This document shows, one piece after another, positions 25,611 to 35,751 of a DNA stretch of 64,000 bases (its first letter is position 1; the number at the start of each line of letters is the position of its first letter). A model generated the notes under the pieces. The model was not told where the DNA came from and searched no databases. It saw nothing but the letters and a program-made list of their open reading frames with translations. The DNA is from Streptomyces sp. NBC_00490 (GTDB lineage Bacteria; Actinomycetota; Actinomycetes; Streptomycetales; Streptomycetaceae): positions 5,580,001 through 5,644,000 of the forward strand of contig NZ_CP107869.1 in the NCBI RefSeq assembly GCF_036013645.1, read 5' to 3'. Position numbers and translations under genes: made by a program.

Positions 25611-27179
25611 TCACGTCGTCATGTCCCGCCTGCGCAGCCCCGCCAGCCCGGCGGCCACCAGCACCACCGCCAGCCCGACCAGCACCAGTACCGGCCCCCA
25701 GCTCATCTCCCCGCCCGGCAACTTCGGCAGATGCCCGAACGGCGACACGTCCAACACCGCCTGCGGAGCGTCCAGCGCCGGTCCGACCCAGCCGATGAGC
25801 AGGACCGCGCCCGCGACGCCCCAGGCCGCCGGTGCCAGGCGCGGCAGCAGCCCGTACAGCGCGACCGCCAGCCCGCCGATCACCCACACCGCGGCCACCT
25901 GGACCAGGCACGCCCCGAGGATGGGCCCGACCTGTCTGCCGTAGCCCACGGCGAAGCCCAGACCGGTGAGCAGCATGATCAGCACCGCTCCGCCGAACGC
26001 CACGGTCAGGTGGCCGGCGGCCCACCGCATCCGGCCCACCGCGTTCGCCAGCACCGGCTCCGCGCGGCCCGAGGTCTCCTCGCCGTGCAGCCGCAGCACC
26101 GAACCGACCACGTACAGGGCCGCGATCAGGCCCATCATGCCGACCATCGATCCCAGGAACGCGTCCGTCAGACCGCTCTGGCCGCCCATCCGCTCGAAGA
26201 TCTCGCGGGCGCCGGCGTTGTCGCCGACCAGGTCGGCCACGCCGTCCGTCAGGCCGCCGTAGACGACGCCGACGACGAAGAAGGCGAGGCTCCAGCCGTA
26301 CACGCTGCCCCGCTGCAACCGCCAGGCCAGCGCGCCCGCACTGCCCAGTCGGCCCGCAGCCGGTCCCGGGCGGGTCGGCAGGAAGCTCATGCCCACGTCC
26401 CGGCGGCCCGCCAACCCGTAGGCCACCGTCCCCTGCACGGCCACCGCCGCGGCGAACAGCGCCAGCACCCACCAGCGTTCACCGGCGTACGGGCGCAGGT
26501 TCTCCAGCCAGCCCAGCGGGGAGAGCCAGGTCAGTGCCGAACTGCCGTCGTCCGTCGCCGAGTCGCCCGCCGCCCGCAGGACGAAGGCCGCGCCCAGCAC
26601 CCCGGCCGTCAGCCCCCGTGCCAGCCGTGCGCTCTCCGTCAGCTGCGCGACGATCGCGGCCGTCGTGGCGAAGACCATGCCGACACAGGCGATCCCGAGA
26701 CCGAGGGCCAAGGCCCCGGTGACACCCTGTCCGGCCAGGCCCGCCGTCACCAGCAGGGCCAGCACGCCGTTCGCGACGCCCGCCGCCAGCAGCGCCGCCG
26801 TCAGGGACGCCCGGCGGCCCACCACCCCGGACGCCACCAGCTCCTGGCGGCCGCTCTCCTCCTCGTCCCGGGTGTGCCGTACGACGACCAGCAGGCTCGT
26901 CACCGCCGCGAGCAGCCCCGCGTAGACGCCGACGCGCCAGGCCGTCAGGGCGCCCAGGGAGGTGTCGAAGACCGGTCCGATCAGCGCCCGGAAGGAGGCG
27001 TTGGTCGCCACCTGGTGGACGAGGTCGGTGCGTTCCGCCGGGGTGCCGTACAGGCTCTTCAGGCTGCCCGGCATGGAGAGCACCATCAGCGCGTTCACCG
27101 CGACCCAGGCCGGGACCATCACCCGGTCGCGGCGCAGGGAGAAGCGCAGCAGTACGCCCGTGCCCGCGAGGGTGCTCAT
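25611..27179 (-). CDS. ABC-2 type exporter permease
   Basis: The 522-residue membrane protein has about twelve TM segments and resembles the tetronasin / 'exporter of polyketide antibiotics' permeases of actinobacteria: [22 protein letters not shown] at the start, [27 protein letters not shown] in the first half and [25 protein letters not shown] in the second, showing an internal two-fold repeat of the (E/S)GR(A/Q)E(L/P)(V) element. The ATG at 27179 overlaps the stop of the ATPase gene (ATGA). With that ATPase it should export a drug or lipophilic compound. Confidence 0.9.
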   Translation of the reverse strand: MSTLAGTGVLLRFSLRRDRVMVPAWVAVNALMVLSMPGSLKSLYGTPAERTDLVHQVATNASFRALIGPVFDTSLGALTAWRVGVYAGLLAAVTSLLVVVRHTRDEEESGRQELVASGVVGRRASLTAALLAAGVANGVLALLVTAGLAGQGVTGALALGLGIACVGMVFATTAAIVAQLTESARLARGLTAGVLGAAFVLRAAGDSATDDGSSALTWLSPLGWLENLRPYAGERWWVLALFAAAVAVQGTVAYGLAGRRDVGMSFLPTRPGPAAGRLGSAGALAWRLQRGSVYGWSLAFFVVGVVYGGLTDGVADLVGDNAGAREIFERMGGQSGLTDAFLGSMVGMMGLIAALYVVGSVLRLHGEETSGRAEPVLANAVGRMRWAAGHLTVAFGGAVLIMLLTGLGFAVGYGRQVGPILGACLVQVAAVWVIGGLAVALYGLLPRLAPAAWGVAGAVLLIGWVGPALDAPQAVLDVSPFGHLPKLPGGEMSWGPVLVLVGLAVVLVAAGLAGLRRRDMTT

Positions 27180-28093
27180 CGGGCCGTCGCCTCTTCCTCC
27201 TGGTAGTGGCGCAGGAACAGCTCCTCCAGCGTGGGCGGGGTCGAGGTCAGGGACCGTACGCCGGTCTCGCTCAACGAGCGCAGTACGGCGTCGAGTCGGT
27301 CGGTGTCGACCTGGAACCGGACGCGATGGCCCTGGCCCCCATCCCTTGCCTGGAGGTCGAGATCGTGCACGCCGGGGAGCTGCGCCAATCCGTTGGGTGG
27401 GCCCGCGAGTTCGGCCGTCACGCTGGTGCGGGTGAGGTGGCGCAGCTCGGTCAGGGAGCCCGACTCCACGGTGCGTCCGCGCCGGATGATGCTGACCCGG
27501 TCGCACAACTCCTCGACCTCGCTCAGGATGTGGGACGAGAGCAGGACGGTCCGTCCCCGGTCCCGCTCCTCCGCCACGCACCGCTGGAAGACCTCCTCCA
27601 TCAGCGGGTCGAGGCCCGACGTCGGCTCGTCCAGGATCAGCAGGTCCACGTCCGAGGCGAACGCGGCGACGAGGGCGACCTTCTGGCGGTTGCCCTTCGA
27701 GTAGGTGCGGCCCTTTTTGGTGGGGTCCAGCTCGAAGCGTTCGAGCAGCTCGGCGCGGCGCCCGGTGTCGAGGCCGCCGCGCAGCCGGCCGTAGAGGTCG
27801 ATGACCTCGCCGCCGGACAGGTTGCGCCACAGGGTGACGTCGCCGGGGACGTACGCGATCCGGCGGTGCACCTCGACCGCGTCCGCCCATGGGTCCCGGC
27901 CGAGCACCTGCGCGGCGCCGGAGTCGGCGCGCAGCAGGCCGAGCAGGACGCGGATGGTGGTCGACTTGCCGGAGCCGTTGGGGCCGAGGAAGCCGTGGAC
28001 CTCGCCGGTCTCGACGTCCAGGTCGAGTCCGTCCAGTGCGTGCGTCTTGCCGAAGGACTTGTGAAGCCCCGAGACGCTGATGGCCTTCGTCAT
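27176..28093 (-). CDS. ABC exporter ATP-binding protein
   Basis: The 305-residue ATPase has Walker [11 protein letters not shown], the signature region [14 protein letters not shown] (in place of the usual LSGGQ, as in DrrA/BcrA-like proteins), Walker [14 protein letters not shown] and the His switch LLSSHIL. A C-terminal extension of about 80 residues (from [12 protein letters not shown] on) is typical of drug-exporter ATPases. The gene starts 73 bases from the divergent GbsR/MarR-type regulator and is the first of the two-gene exporter operon, which that regulator probably represses. Confidence 0.92.
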   Translation of the reverse strand: MTKAISVSGLHKSFGKTHALDGLDLDVETGEVHGFLGPNGSGKSTTIRVLLGLLRADSGAAQVLGRDPWADAVEVHRRIAYVPGDVTLWRNLSGGEVIDLYGRLRGGLDTGRRAELLERFELDPTKKGRTYSKGNRQKVALVAAFASDVDLLILDEPTSGLDPLMEEVFQRCVAEERDRGRTVLLSSHILSEVEELCDRVSIIRRGRTVESGSLTELRHLTRTSVTAELAGPPNGLAQLPGVHDLDLQARDGGQGHRVRFQVDTDRLDAVLRSLSETGVRSLTSTPPTLEELFLRHYQEEEATAR

Positions 28094-28107
28094 GGATCCG
28101 AACGTAC

Positions 28108-28148
28108 GCTTCCTTCAGAAATTTGTGAAGTTAAGGAAGCCTGTGAAG
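28108..28148. promoter_or_regulatory. Operator region between the ABC exporter and its regulator
   Basis: CTTCAGAAATTTGTGAAG (28113-28130) is an 18-bp palindrome with one mismatched pair, AT-rich in the centre. An overlapping wider pair GCTTCCTT (28108-28115) / AAGGAAGC (28133-28140) is perfect, and TGTGAAG is repeated directly at 28124-28130 and 28142-28148. The site lies between both start codons and next to the TAGGAT -10 candidate (28155-28160) of the regulator. Confidence 0.6.
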
Positions 28149-28166
28149 CCCCGATAGGATGGGTCC

Positions 28167-28661
28167 ATGACGGAAGCAGCTGGTGGGCGGGACGCCGAGG
28201 CCGTCTCGAAGTTCGTCGAGTCCTTCGCGGCGCAGCTCGTCGAGGCCGGGATGCAGCGCATGGCGGCGCGGGTCTTCGCCGCGCTCCTCTCCTCCGACGA
28301 GGGCGTCATGACCTCCGCCGAGCTGGGCGAACAGCTCCGGATCAGCCCCGCGGGGGTCTCCGGGGCGGTGCGCTACCTGGCCCAGACGCACATGGTCGCG
28401 CGCGAGCGGGAGCCCGGCTCGCGCCGGGAGCGTTACCGGGTGCAGGGCGACCAGTGGTACGAGGCGCTGACCAATCGCGAGGCCGTCCTCAAGCGCTGGG
28501 AAGCGGCCCTGCGGGACGGCGTCGCCAGCCTCGGCGCCGAGACACCGGCCGGACGCCGCATGGCCGAGACGCTCGCCTTCTTCGAATTTCTCGACGGCGA
28601 GGTCGCGGCCATGATGGAGCGGTGGCGGGCGCACCGCCAAGAGATGTTCGGCGAAGGGTAG
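28167..28661 (+). CDS. GbsR/MarR-family transcriptional regulator
   Basis: The 164-residue winged-helix protein fits the GbsR/MarR type: an N-terminal helix (KFVESFAAQLVEAGMQRMAARVFAALLSSD), the helix-turn-helix MTSAELGEQLRISPAGVSGAVRYLAQ and the wing HMVAREREPGSRRERYRV, then a helical dimer domain. TAGGAT ends six bases before the ATG, so the transcript is probably leaderless. It is divergent from the ABC exporter genes with the palindrome 28113-28130 between them; repression of the exporter and of itself, released by the exported compound, is the simplest model. It meets the permease gene stop-to-stop at 28661/28662. Confidence 0.88.
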   Translation: MTEAAGGRDAEAVSKFVESFAAQLVEAGMQRMAARVFAALLSSDEGVMTSAELGEQLRISPAGVSGAVRYLAQTHMVAREREPGSRRERYRVQGDQWYEALTNREAVLKRWEAALRDGVASLGAETPAGRRMAETLAFFEFLDGEVAAMMERWRAHRQEMFGEG

Positions 28662-30170
28662 TTACCGCTCCTTGGTCTCCTCCAGCACCGTCCGGCCCAG
28701 CAGCAGATACCGCTCCGGTGACCGTCGCTTCAGATACTGCGCGTAGCCGATCCCGCTCGCCGCGACCAGCGCCACCAGCCACGGTGTCGCCTTCAGGACC
28801 AGCGAGCCGGACTCGGTGCCCGCCGCCGCGCCCATGTTGGACACCAGCAGCGCGACCACCGCGAGCATCGCGACGCCGCCGAGGAGAGGGGCGGTGAAGG
28901 TGCGGAACCAGTGCCGGCTCTCGGGGTGGTGCTTGCGGAAGTAGGCCAGCACCGCGAAGGAGCAGACGGCCTGCACGACGAGGATCGCCATGGTGCCGAG
29001 GATGGCGAGCAGGACGTACGTACCGGTGTACGGGTCCTTGCCCGCCGCCCAGAACGCGATCAGCAGCAGGGCGGTCACCACGGTCTGGACCAGGCCCGCG
29101 ATGTGCGGGGAGCCGTGCCGGTCGTGGGTGCGGCCGAGGGTGTTCTTCAGGGAGGGCAGGACGCCCTCGCGGCCCAGCGCGTACATGTAGCGGGCGGCGC
29201 AGTTGTGGAAGGCCATGCCGCAGGCGAGCGAGCCGGTGATCATCAGCCACTGCATGACGTCGACCGCCCAGTGGCCCACGTACTGCTCGGTGGGGCCGAA
29301 GAAGAGGCCGAGGGGGTTCTCGGTGGCGACCTTCACGGCGTTCGCCTCGCCGGTGCCGGTGATCGCCATCCAGGAGACGAAGACGTAGAAGACGCCGACG
29401 CCGAGGACCGAGATCATCGTCGCCTTGGGGATGATCTTCTTCGGGTTGCGGGACTCCTCGCCGTACATCGCCGTCGACTCGAAGCCGACCCACGACCAGA
29501 AGGCGAAGAACAGTCCGAGCCCGGCGCTGGTGCCGTGGAAGGCGTTGACGGGGTTGACCGGGTCGAGGCTGAAGCCGTCCGGGCCGCCGCCGTGCAGCGC
29601 GACCGAGATCGCCATGGCCGCGAGGATCGTCACCTCGGTCGCGAGGAGGACGACGAGCAGCTTCTCGGCGACCGAGACACCGAACCAGGTGCCGGTCGCG
29701 TTGACCGCGAGCATCAGTGCCGCGAACGCCCACCAGGGGACGGAGACCCCCGTCTGGTCCTTCAGCGTCTCCGTCGCGAAGGTCGAGAAGATGCCGATCA
29801 GGGCCGGCTCGAAGACGACGTACGCGAAGGTCGCGAGGAGTCCCGAGGCGAGGCCGATCGTGCGGCCGAGGCCGTAGGAGATGAAGCCGTAGAAGGCTCC
29901 GGTGGAGGTGATGTGCTTGGCCATCGACGTGAAGCCGACGGCAAAGATTGCCAGGACGACCATTGCGACGAGGTAGCTCGCCGGGGCGCCGATGCCGTTG
30001 CCCGCCGACACCATGAAGGGCACGTTGCCGGTCATCGCGGTGATCGGCGCTGCGGTCGCCACGGCCATGAAGACCACGCCGAGCAGGCCGATGGCGTTGG
30101 GCTTCAACCGGTGGACGGTGCCGCCCTCGTCTGTCTGTGCCGCCGGGGCGACTCCCTCGTCCACTGCCAT
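28662..30170 (-). CDS. APC-superfamily permease, probable ethanolamine or amino acid transporter
   Basis: The 502-residue protein has twelve or more TM segments. The N-terminal part, LKPNAIGLLGVVFMAVATAAPITAMTGNVP, is the APC substrate-site region with the unwound helix TM1; GIGAPASYLVAMVVLAIFAVGF and FWSWVGFESTAMYGEESRNP follow, the latter being the conserved TM6-7 element. It is divergent from eutB across a 150-base gap, so uptake of ethanolamine, or of a related amine, for EutBC is the best guess. ATG 30170 is chosen; AGGAGAG lies 14 bases upstream, a somewhat long spacing. Confidence 0.85.
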   Translation of the reverse strand: MAVDEGVAPAAQTDEGGTVHRLKPNAIGLLGVVFMAVATAAPITAMTGNVPFMVSAGNGIGAPASYLVAMVVLAIFAVGFTSMAKHITSTGAFYGFISYGLGRTIGLASGLLATFAYVVFEPALIGIFSTFATETLKDQTGVSVPWWAFAALMLAVNATGTWFGVSVAEKLLVVLLATEVTILAAMAISVALHGGGPDGFSLDPVNPVNAFHGTSAGLGLFFAFWSWVGFESTAMYGEESRNPKKIIPKATMISVLGVGVFYVFVSWMAITGTGEANAVKVATENPLGLFFGPTEQYVGHWAVDVMQWLMITGSLACGMAFHNCAARYMYALGREGVLPSLKNTLGRTHDRHGSPHIAGLVQTVVTALLLIAFWAAGKDPYTGTYVLLAILGTMAILVVQAVCSFAVLAYFRKHHPESRHWFRTFTAPLLGGVAMLAVVALLVSNMGAAAGTESGSLVLKATPWLVALVAASGIGYAQYLKRRSPERYLLLGRTVLEETKER

Positions 30171-30307
30171 CGAGATGGCCCCTCTCCTGCCGTTGTGCTG
30201 GTGTGCTCGACCGGAACTCTGTAGGCGAAATGAGTCGGCCAAGGGTCTCGGGGCGTTAAATGTTTGTCAACCAGACCTTTAGAAATCTGTCGGCAATATG
30301 CGGCTCG

Positions 30308-30313
30308 TACGGT
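30308..30313 (+). promoter_or_regulatory. Likely -10 box (TACGGT) of leaderless eutBC mRNA
   Basis: TACGGT ends seven bases before the eutB ATG at 30321 and there is no Shine-Dalgarno sequence. Upstream, at about 30265-30277, GTC-AACCA-GAC is a small inverted repeat in an AT-rich patch and a possible operator. Confidence 0.45.
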
Positions 30314-30320
30314 CCCCGGC

Positions 30321-31700
30321 ATGAGCTACACGTCCACCCTCGGCGGCGAACGCCACCGCTTCGACTCCCTCGCCCGCCTCCTCGCCGCCGCGAGCCCGGA
30401 GCGTTCCGGCGACCATCTCGCCGGGCTCGCGGCGACCAGCGCACGGCAACGGGTCGCGGCACGCTGGGCGTTGGCCGAGGTGCCGCTCACGACGTTCCTG
30501 ACCGAGCCGCTGATCCCGTACGAGAGCGACGACGTGACCCGGCTGATCCTGGACACGCACGACACGGCGGCCTTCGCGCCGGTGGCCGGGCTGACGGTCG
30601 GCGAGTTCAGGGAGTGGCTGCTGACGGCCGACTCCCCCGCGCTCACGGCCGTGGCCCCCGGGCTCACACCCGAGATGGTGGCGGCCGTCTCCAAGCTCAT
30701 GGGGAACGCCGATCTGGTCGCGGTGGCGCGGAAGGTGCGCGTCGTGACGGGGTTCCGGTCCACGATCGGGCTGCCCGGGCGGCTCGCGACCCGCCTTCAG
30801 CCCAACCACCCGACCGACGACCCGGCGGGCGTGGCGGCGGCCCTGCTGGACGGACTGCTGCTGGGATCGGGAGACGCCGTCATCGGCATCAACCCGGCCA
30901 CGGACAGCCCGAAGGCGGTGCGCGAGCTGCTGGAGCTGCTGGACGGGGTGATCCGGCGGTACGCCATCCCGACCCAGTCCTGCGTGCTGTGCCACGTCAC
31001 CACGAGCGTGGACCTGATGGAGCGCGGCGCCCCGGTGGACCTGGTCTTCCAGTCGATCGCGGGGACGCAGGCGGCGAACGCGTCCTTCGGCGTGACCCTG
31101 GGCCTGCTCGACGAGGCGTACGAGGCCGCCCTCAAGCTGGAGCGGGGCACGGTCGGCCGGAACGTCATGTACTTCGAGACCGGCCAGGGCGCCGCGCTCT
31201 CCGCCGACGCCCACCACGGCGTGGACCAGCAGACGGTCGAGGCGAGGGCGTACGCGGTGGCCCGGCGCTATGACCCGTTGCTGGTCAACACGGTCGTCGG
31301 CTTCATCGGCCCGGAGTACCTGTACGACGGCCGCCAGATCCTGCGCGCCGCCCTGGAGGACCACTTCTGCGGCAAGCTGCTCGGTCTGCCGATGGGCCTG
31401 GACATCTGCTACACCAACCACGCGGACGCCGATGACGACGACGTGGCGACCATGCTGACCATGCTCGGCGTCGCCGGTGCCTCCTTCGTGATCTGCACGC
31501 CGGGCGGCGACGACATCATGCTGAACTACCAATCGGCCTCGTACCACGACGCGTTGTACCTGCGGGAGGTGCTGGGGCTGCGCCCGGCACCGGAGTTCGA
31601 GGCATGGCTGGAGTCGATGGGGCTGCTGGACGAACGCGGCGGCATCCGCGAGGTCGGCTCCCACGCACTGACGGCCATCGGGAAGGAGCTCGCGGCATGA
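30321..31700 (+). CDS. eutB: Ethanolamine ammonia-lyase large subunit
   Basis: EutB with EutC forms the adenosylcobalamin-dependent enzyme that splits ethanolamine into acetaldehyde and ammonia. The 459-residue length is typical. Family motifs include ANPEKSGD-like ASPERSGDHL, TFLTEPLIPYESDDVTRLI, GLGSGDAVIGINPATDS in slightly altered form, PTQSCVLCHVTTSVDLMERGAPVDLVFQSIAGTQ (about residues 218-250) and GLPMGLDICYTNHADADDDD. The start at 30321 fits the TACGGT box. The stop overlaps eutC. No microcompartment, reactivase or aldehyde dehydrogenase genes are nearby, so this is the short, shell-free form. Confidence 0.96.
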   Translation: MSYTSTLGGERHRFDSLARLLAAASPERSGDHLAGLAATSARQRVAARWALAEVPLTTFLTEPLIPYESDDVTRLILDTHDTAAFAPVAGLTVGEFREWLLTADSPALTAVAPGLTPEMVAAVSKLMGNADLVAVARKVRVVTGFRSTIGLPGRLATRLQPNHPTDDPAGVAAALLDGLLLGSGDAVIGINPATDSPKAVRELLELLDGVIRRYAIPTQSCVLCHVTTSVDLMERGAPVDLVFQSIAGTQAANASFGVTLGLLDEAYEAALKLERGTVGRNVMYFETGQGAALSADAHHGVDQQTVEARAYAVARRYDPLLVNTVVGFIGPEYLYDGRQILRAALEDHFCGKLLGLPMGLDICYTNHADADDDDVATMLTMLGVAGASFVICTPGGDDIMLNYQSASYHDALYLREVLGLRPAPEFEAWLESMGLLDERGGIREVGSHALTAIGKELAA

Positions 31701-32455
31701 GTGAAGTGACCCTGGACAACGACGAGTTGTGGATCTCGCTGCGCCGCCACACCCAGGCCCGGATCGGCCTCGGCCGCTCCGGCTCCGCGCTGCCCACCCG
31801 GCACCGCCTGGAACTCCAGACCGCGCACGCCGCCGCCCGGGACGCGGTGCACTCGCCGTTCGAGCCGGACACGGTCGCGGCCGGGCTGGCGGGGATGGCG
31901 ACGGTGCGGGTGCGCAGTGCGGCCGGAGACCGGCTGACGTACCTCCAGCGACCCGACCTGGGCCGCCGCCTCGATCCCACCGACCGGGCGCATCTGCCGA
32001 CGGGGGAGTGGGACGTGGCGTTCGTCGTCGCGGACGGACTGTCCAGCCGGGCGGTGCACGAGCACGCGGCGGCGGTGGTGCGGGAGACGGCGGCGCTCCT
32101 GGCCGGGTGGCGGATCGCCCCGGTCGTGCTGGCCGAACAGGCCCGGGTCGCCCTCGGGGACGACGTCGGGGCGGCGATGGGTGCGGAGATGGTGGTCGTG
32201 CTGGTGGGGGAGCGGCCCGGGATGTCGGCGGCGGACTCGCTGGGGGCGTATCTGACCTACCGGCCGGTGCCGGGCGTGACCACGGACGCCGACCGGAACT
32301 GCCTGTCCAACATCCGCCCGCCGTCCGGGCTGTCGTACGAGGGGGCGGCGGTGAAGTTGGCGGGGTTGATGGGGCGGGGGCGGGAGCTTGGGGTTACGGG
32401 GGTGGGGTTGAAGGACGAATCCGATCACGGAGACGTGAGCGGACGGCTACTCTGA
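31697..32455 (+). CDS. eutC: Ethanolamine ammonia-lyase small subunit
   Basis: The 252-residue small subunit completes the cobalamin-binding interface with EutB. Family features are visible: LRRHTQARIGLGRSGSALPTRHRLELQTAHAAARDAVH near residues 12-49, LGRRLDP, DVAFVVADGLSSRAVHEHA, and ERPGMSAADSLGAYLTYRP near the C-terminus. The ATG overlaps the eutB stop (ATGA), giving coupled translation and equal subunit amounts. Released ammonia can feed nitrogen assimilation and acetaldehyde can go to acetyl-CoA. Confidence 0.96.
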   Translation: MSEVTLDNDELWISLRRHTQARIGLGRSGSALPTRHRLELQTAHAAARDAVHSPFEPDTVAAGLAGMATVRVRSAAGDRLTYLQRPDLGRRLDPTDRAHLPTGEWDVAFVVADGLSSRAVHEHAAAVVRETAALLAGWRIAPVVLAEQARVALGDDVGAAMGAEMVVVLVGERPGMSAADSLGAYLTYRPVPGVTTDADRNCLSNIRPPSGLSYEGAAVKLAGLMGRGRELGVTGVGLKDESDHGDVSGRLL

Positions 32456-32490
32456 GTTGCGAGTGGTTCGCGGCGAGGGGAGGGCGCATC

Positions 32491-33087
32491 ATGACACTGA
32501 TGACTGAGCGACCGACGATAAGCGGCACCGAGCCCCGCAGCTTCGAGGCGTTGCTGGCCGACCTCGACGAGCTGGTTCTGCCTGACGGCTACAGGGCCGA
32601 AATCATCCGGGGGAGCATCGTCTTGTCGCCGTGGTCGAAGGGGTACTACCACCGTGTCATGGGGCTGATCTGTGACCGGCTGAGGCCGCATCTCCCACAA
32701 GGGCACGACATCAGTGGTGGCCCTTTCCTGTACGTCTTCCCAGGCGATGAGCGAGCTTACGGGCCTGACATTCATGCCGCGCACGAGCAGACGTTCGAGA
32801 CGACGAGTAATCACCTGGACGGCGAGGCCCTTTCCTTCGTCGCCGAACTCACATCCTCGTCCACGCGGGACGACGACCTGACCGACAAGGTCGTTGTCTA
32901 CGGGAGGGCAGGCGTGCCGATCTATCTCCTCCTCGATATGCAGGAGGAGCAGGCCACCGTGTTCTCGACCCCCTCCGCCAAGGGATACGAGTCACGCTGC
33001 ACGAGGCCGTTCGGGGAAGAGCTCCCTCTCCCGGCACCGTTCGACTGCACCCTCGACACCACCGGCTTCCAGGCACCGGAGAAGTAA
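32491..33087 (+). CDS. Uma2-family (DUF820) PD-(D/E)XK nuclease-like protein
   Basis: The 198-residue protein belongs to the Uma2 family of putative restriction-endonuclease-fold proteins, which are numerous in Streptomyces. The nuclease-like core is visible: GYRAEIIRGSIVLSP (first strand pair with Glu), YGPDIHAAHEQ (the PD element), SFVAELTSSSTRDDDLTDKVVVYGRAGVPIYLLLD (the E-x-T/S and Lys region) and a closing beta strand. DNA cleavage has rarely been shown for this family, so the role is open. GGGGAGGG precedes the ATG. It is not obviously part of the eut operon. Confidence 0.85.
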   Translation: MTLMTERPTISGTEPRSFEALLADLDELVLPDGYRAEIIRGSIVLSPWSKGYYHRVMGLICDRLRPHLPQGHDISGGPFLYVFPGDERAYGPDIHAAHEQTFETTSNHLDGEALSFVAELTSSSTRDDDLTDKVVVYGRAGVPIYLLLDMQEEQATVFSTPSAKGYESRCTRPFGEELPLPAPFDCTLDTTGFQAPEK

Positions 33088-33224
33088 GCCGTCCGCCTGG
33101 CGCGGCATCCGGCGTCAAAGCGGACCCGCCCGTTCCCGCAGCCGTCCGCATGACTGCCCCTCCCGGCCGTGCTCACGGACGGGCACAGTAACCGCCTGAC
33201 CCACCCGTGACCGGCCCCGGACCC

Positions 33225-33240
33225 AGCCCCGGCTGGGGCT
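33225..33240. terminator. Short hairpin between the convergent Uma2 and DAGK-like genes
   Basis: AGCCCC (33225-33230) and GGGGCT (33235-33240) form a 6-bp GC stem with a 4-base loop, just past the 3' end of the DAGK-like gene and 138 bases after Uma2. It could terminate either transcript. Confidence 0.45.
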
Positions 33241-33246
33241 CCCCCG

Positions 33247-34119
33247 TCAGTCGCCGTTCAGCCCCGGCCAGTCCCCGGGAAGGGTCAGTCCCAGGGCCCC
33301 CTCCCACACCGTCCACGTCCGCCTTCGTACCGGCCCCCACACGCCCGAGTCCGCCCGGTAGCGGAAGTCCGCCCCCGACACCGTCACCCGCCGCCCACGG
33401 GCCAGCAGGGGCGACGCCTCCGCGCCCACCGACACCGGCCGCACCTCCACCGCCGCCGCCCCGGAACCCCCCGGGGTCACGGAGACCGCCTCCACGGGCT
33501 GGTCCAGGTCGACGAGGATCTCCCCGTCCACCTCGACCCGCAGCCGGGTGGGGCCGGCCACGGGGGACGGCTGGGCGGGCCGGAGCGGACGGGCGGGCAC
33601 CAGGGTCCGGACCAGCGACTGACAGGTCCGCAGCCACGGCCGGCCGGCGTCCTCCGGATCCCCCCGCGGAGCGAGCGGCGGGATCCGCAGCGCGCCCAGG
33701 ACCACCCCGTCGCTGTCGTCGACCAGCAGATCGAGCCGCCGCGCCGCCCCGTCCAGGACCGCCCGCGCCGCCGCCACCGCGCCCGTGGGCACGCCCAGGG
33801 ACCGCGCGACGGTGAGCACACCGCCCACCGGCACGACCGACAGCACACATCCGGCCAGCTCCCGCTGCCGGTGCAGCAGGGACACCGCCCGCAGCAGCGC
33901 CCGGTCGTCGCCGACGACCACCGGCCGCCGCGAACCGCGCCGGGCCAGCACCCGGGCGAACTCCTCGGCGTCCGCCGGCAGACACACCTTCGCCCCCGGC
34001 GCACCCGCGCTGAGCACGTCTTTCGCGATACGGACGGACTCCCCGTCCATCCTGTGGGCAACCGGATCGATGACCACCAACAGCTGATCTGAAGACGCTG
34101 AAGTCGCCACCTCGGTCAT
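33247..34119 (-). CDS. Diacylglycerol kinase-like protein with degenerate catalytic motif
   Basis: The 290-residue protein aligns by eye with the bacterial lipid / diacylglycerol kinase family: an N-terminal ATP-grasp-like part, the phrase VARSLGVPTGAVAAARAVLDGAARRLDLLV (which matches the FARSLGLP...AAEAIL.G..RRVDL region) and a C-terminal all-beta domain. However the hallmark GGDGT is replaced by VGDDRAL, and the GTGNDFAR loop reads GGVLTVAR. The nucleotide site thus looks lost, so it may be a regulatory pseudo-kinase or bind another ligand. It is divergent from purA. ATG 34119 follows AAGCGAGG. Confidence 0.75.
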   Translation of the reverse strand: MTEVATSASSDQLLVVIDPVAHRMDGESVRIAKDVLSAGAPGAKVCLPADAEEFARVLARRGSRRPVVVGDDRALLRAVSLLHRQRELAGCVLSVVPVGGVLTVARSLGVPTGAVAAARAVLDGAARRLDLLVDDSDGVVLGALRIPPLAPRGDPEDAGRPWLRTCQSLVRTLVPARPLRPAQPSPVAGPTRLRVEVDGEILVDLDQPVEAVSVTPGGSGAAAVEVRPVSVGAEASPLLARGRRVTVSGADFRYRADSGVWGPVRRRTWTVWEGALGLTLPGDWPGLNGD

Positions 34120-34152
34120 GCCTCGCTTCCTCGGGTAGCATCTTTGTGCAAG

Positions 34153-34180
34153 AGCCCCTTGCGCTATTGCGCCAGGGGCT
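34153..34180 (+). promoter_or_regulatory. Hairpin in the purA upstream region
   Basis: AGCCCCT and AGGGGCT close a stem continued by GCGC/GCGC with one mismatch and a TATT loop (34153-34180). It stands between the divergent DAGK-like gene and purA, 150 bases before the purA GTG. It could be a leader attenuator or a protein-binding site; it cannot be a 3' terminator of either neighbour. Confidence 0.45.
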
Positions 34181-34293
34181 TCGTCTATTCCGGGGCATCC
34201 GGGTCCGACGGGTTCACGGCCGACCACGGCCGTCGGTGGCCGAAGCAGGTCGCCAGGGTACGAGGCACAAGGCCGTGTCGCGTACGCCCCTGA

Positions 34294-35613
<1,320 letters not shown>

Positions 35614-35623
35614 GACGCGGGCA

Positions 35624-35667
35624 CATGGGCCGGTCAAGGATTTCCTTGACCGGCCCATGGCCTTTTC
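35624..35667 (+). terminator. Strong terminator after purA
   Basis: CATGGGCCGGTCAAGGA (35624-35640) pairs perfectly with 35643-35659 and is followed by GCCTTTTCC: a 17-bp arm (in practice a 4-base ATTT loop) with a T-run, 11 bases after the purA stop. Confidence 0.92.
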
Positions 35668-35751
35668 CTGGTTCCGCCCGGAAGCGGGGGAGCGCAACTA
35701 TCTACGCGGGTAGTTGTGCCCCTCCCCCCTCTCCAGTCCCAGGAGCCCCAT

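Noticed and set aside
30171..30320. Cobalamin riboswitch before eutBC
   Set aside because: No B12-box-like sequence is present and the eutB transcript seems leaderless.
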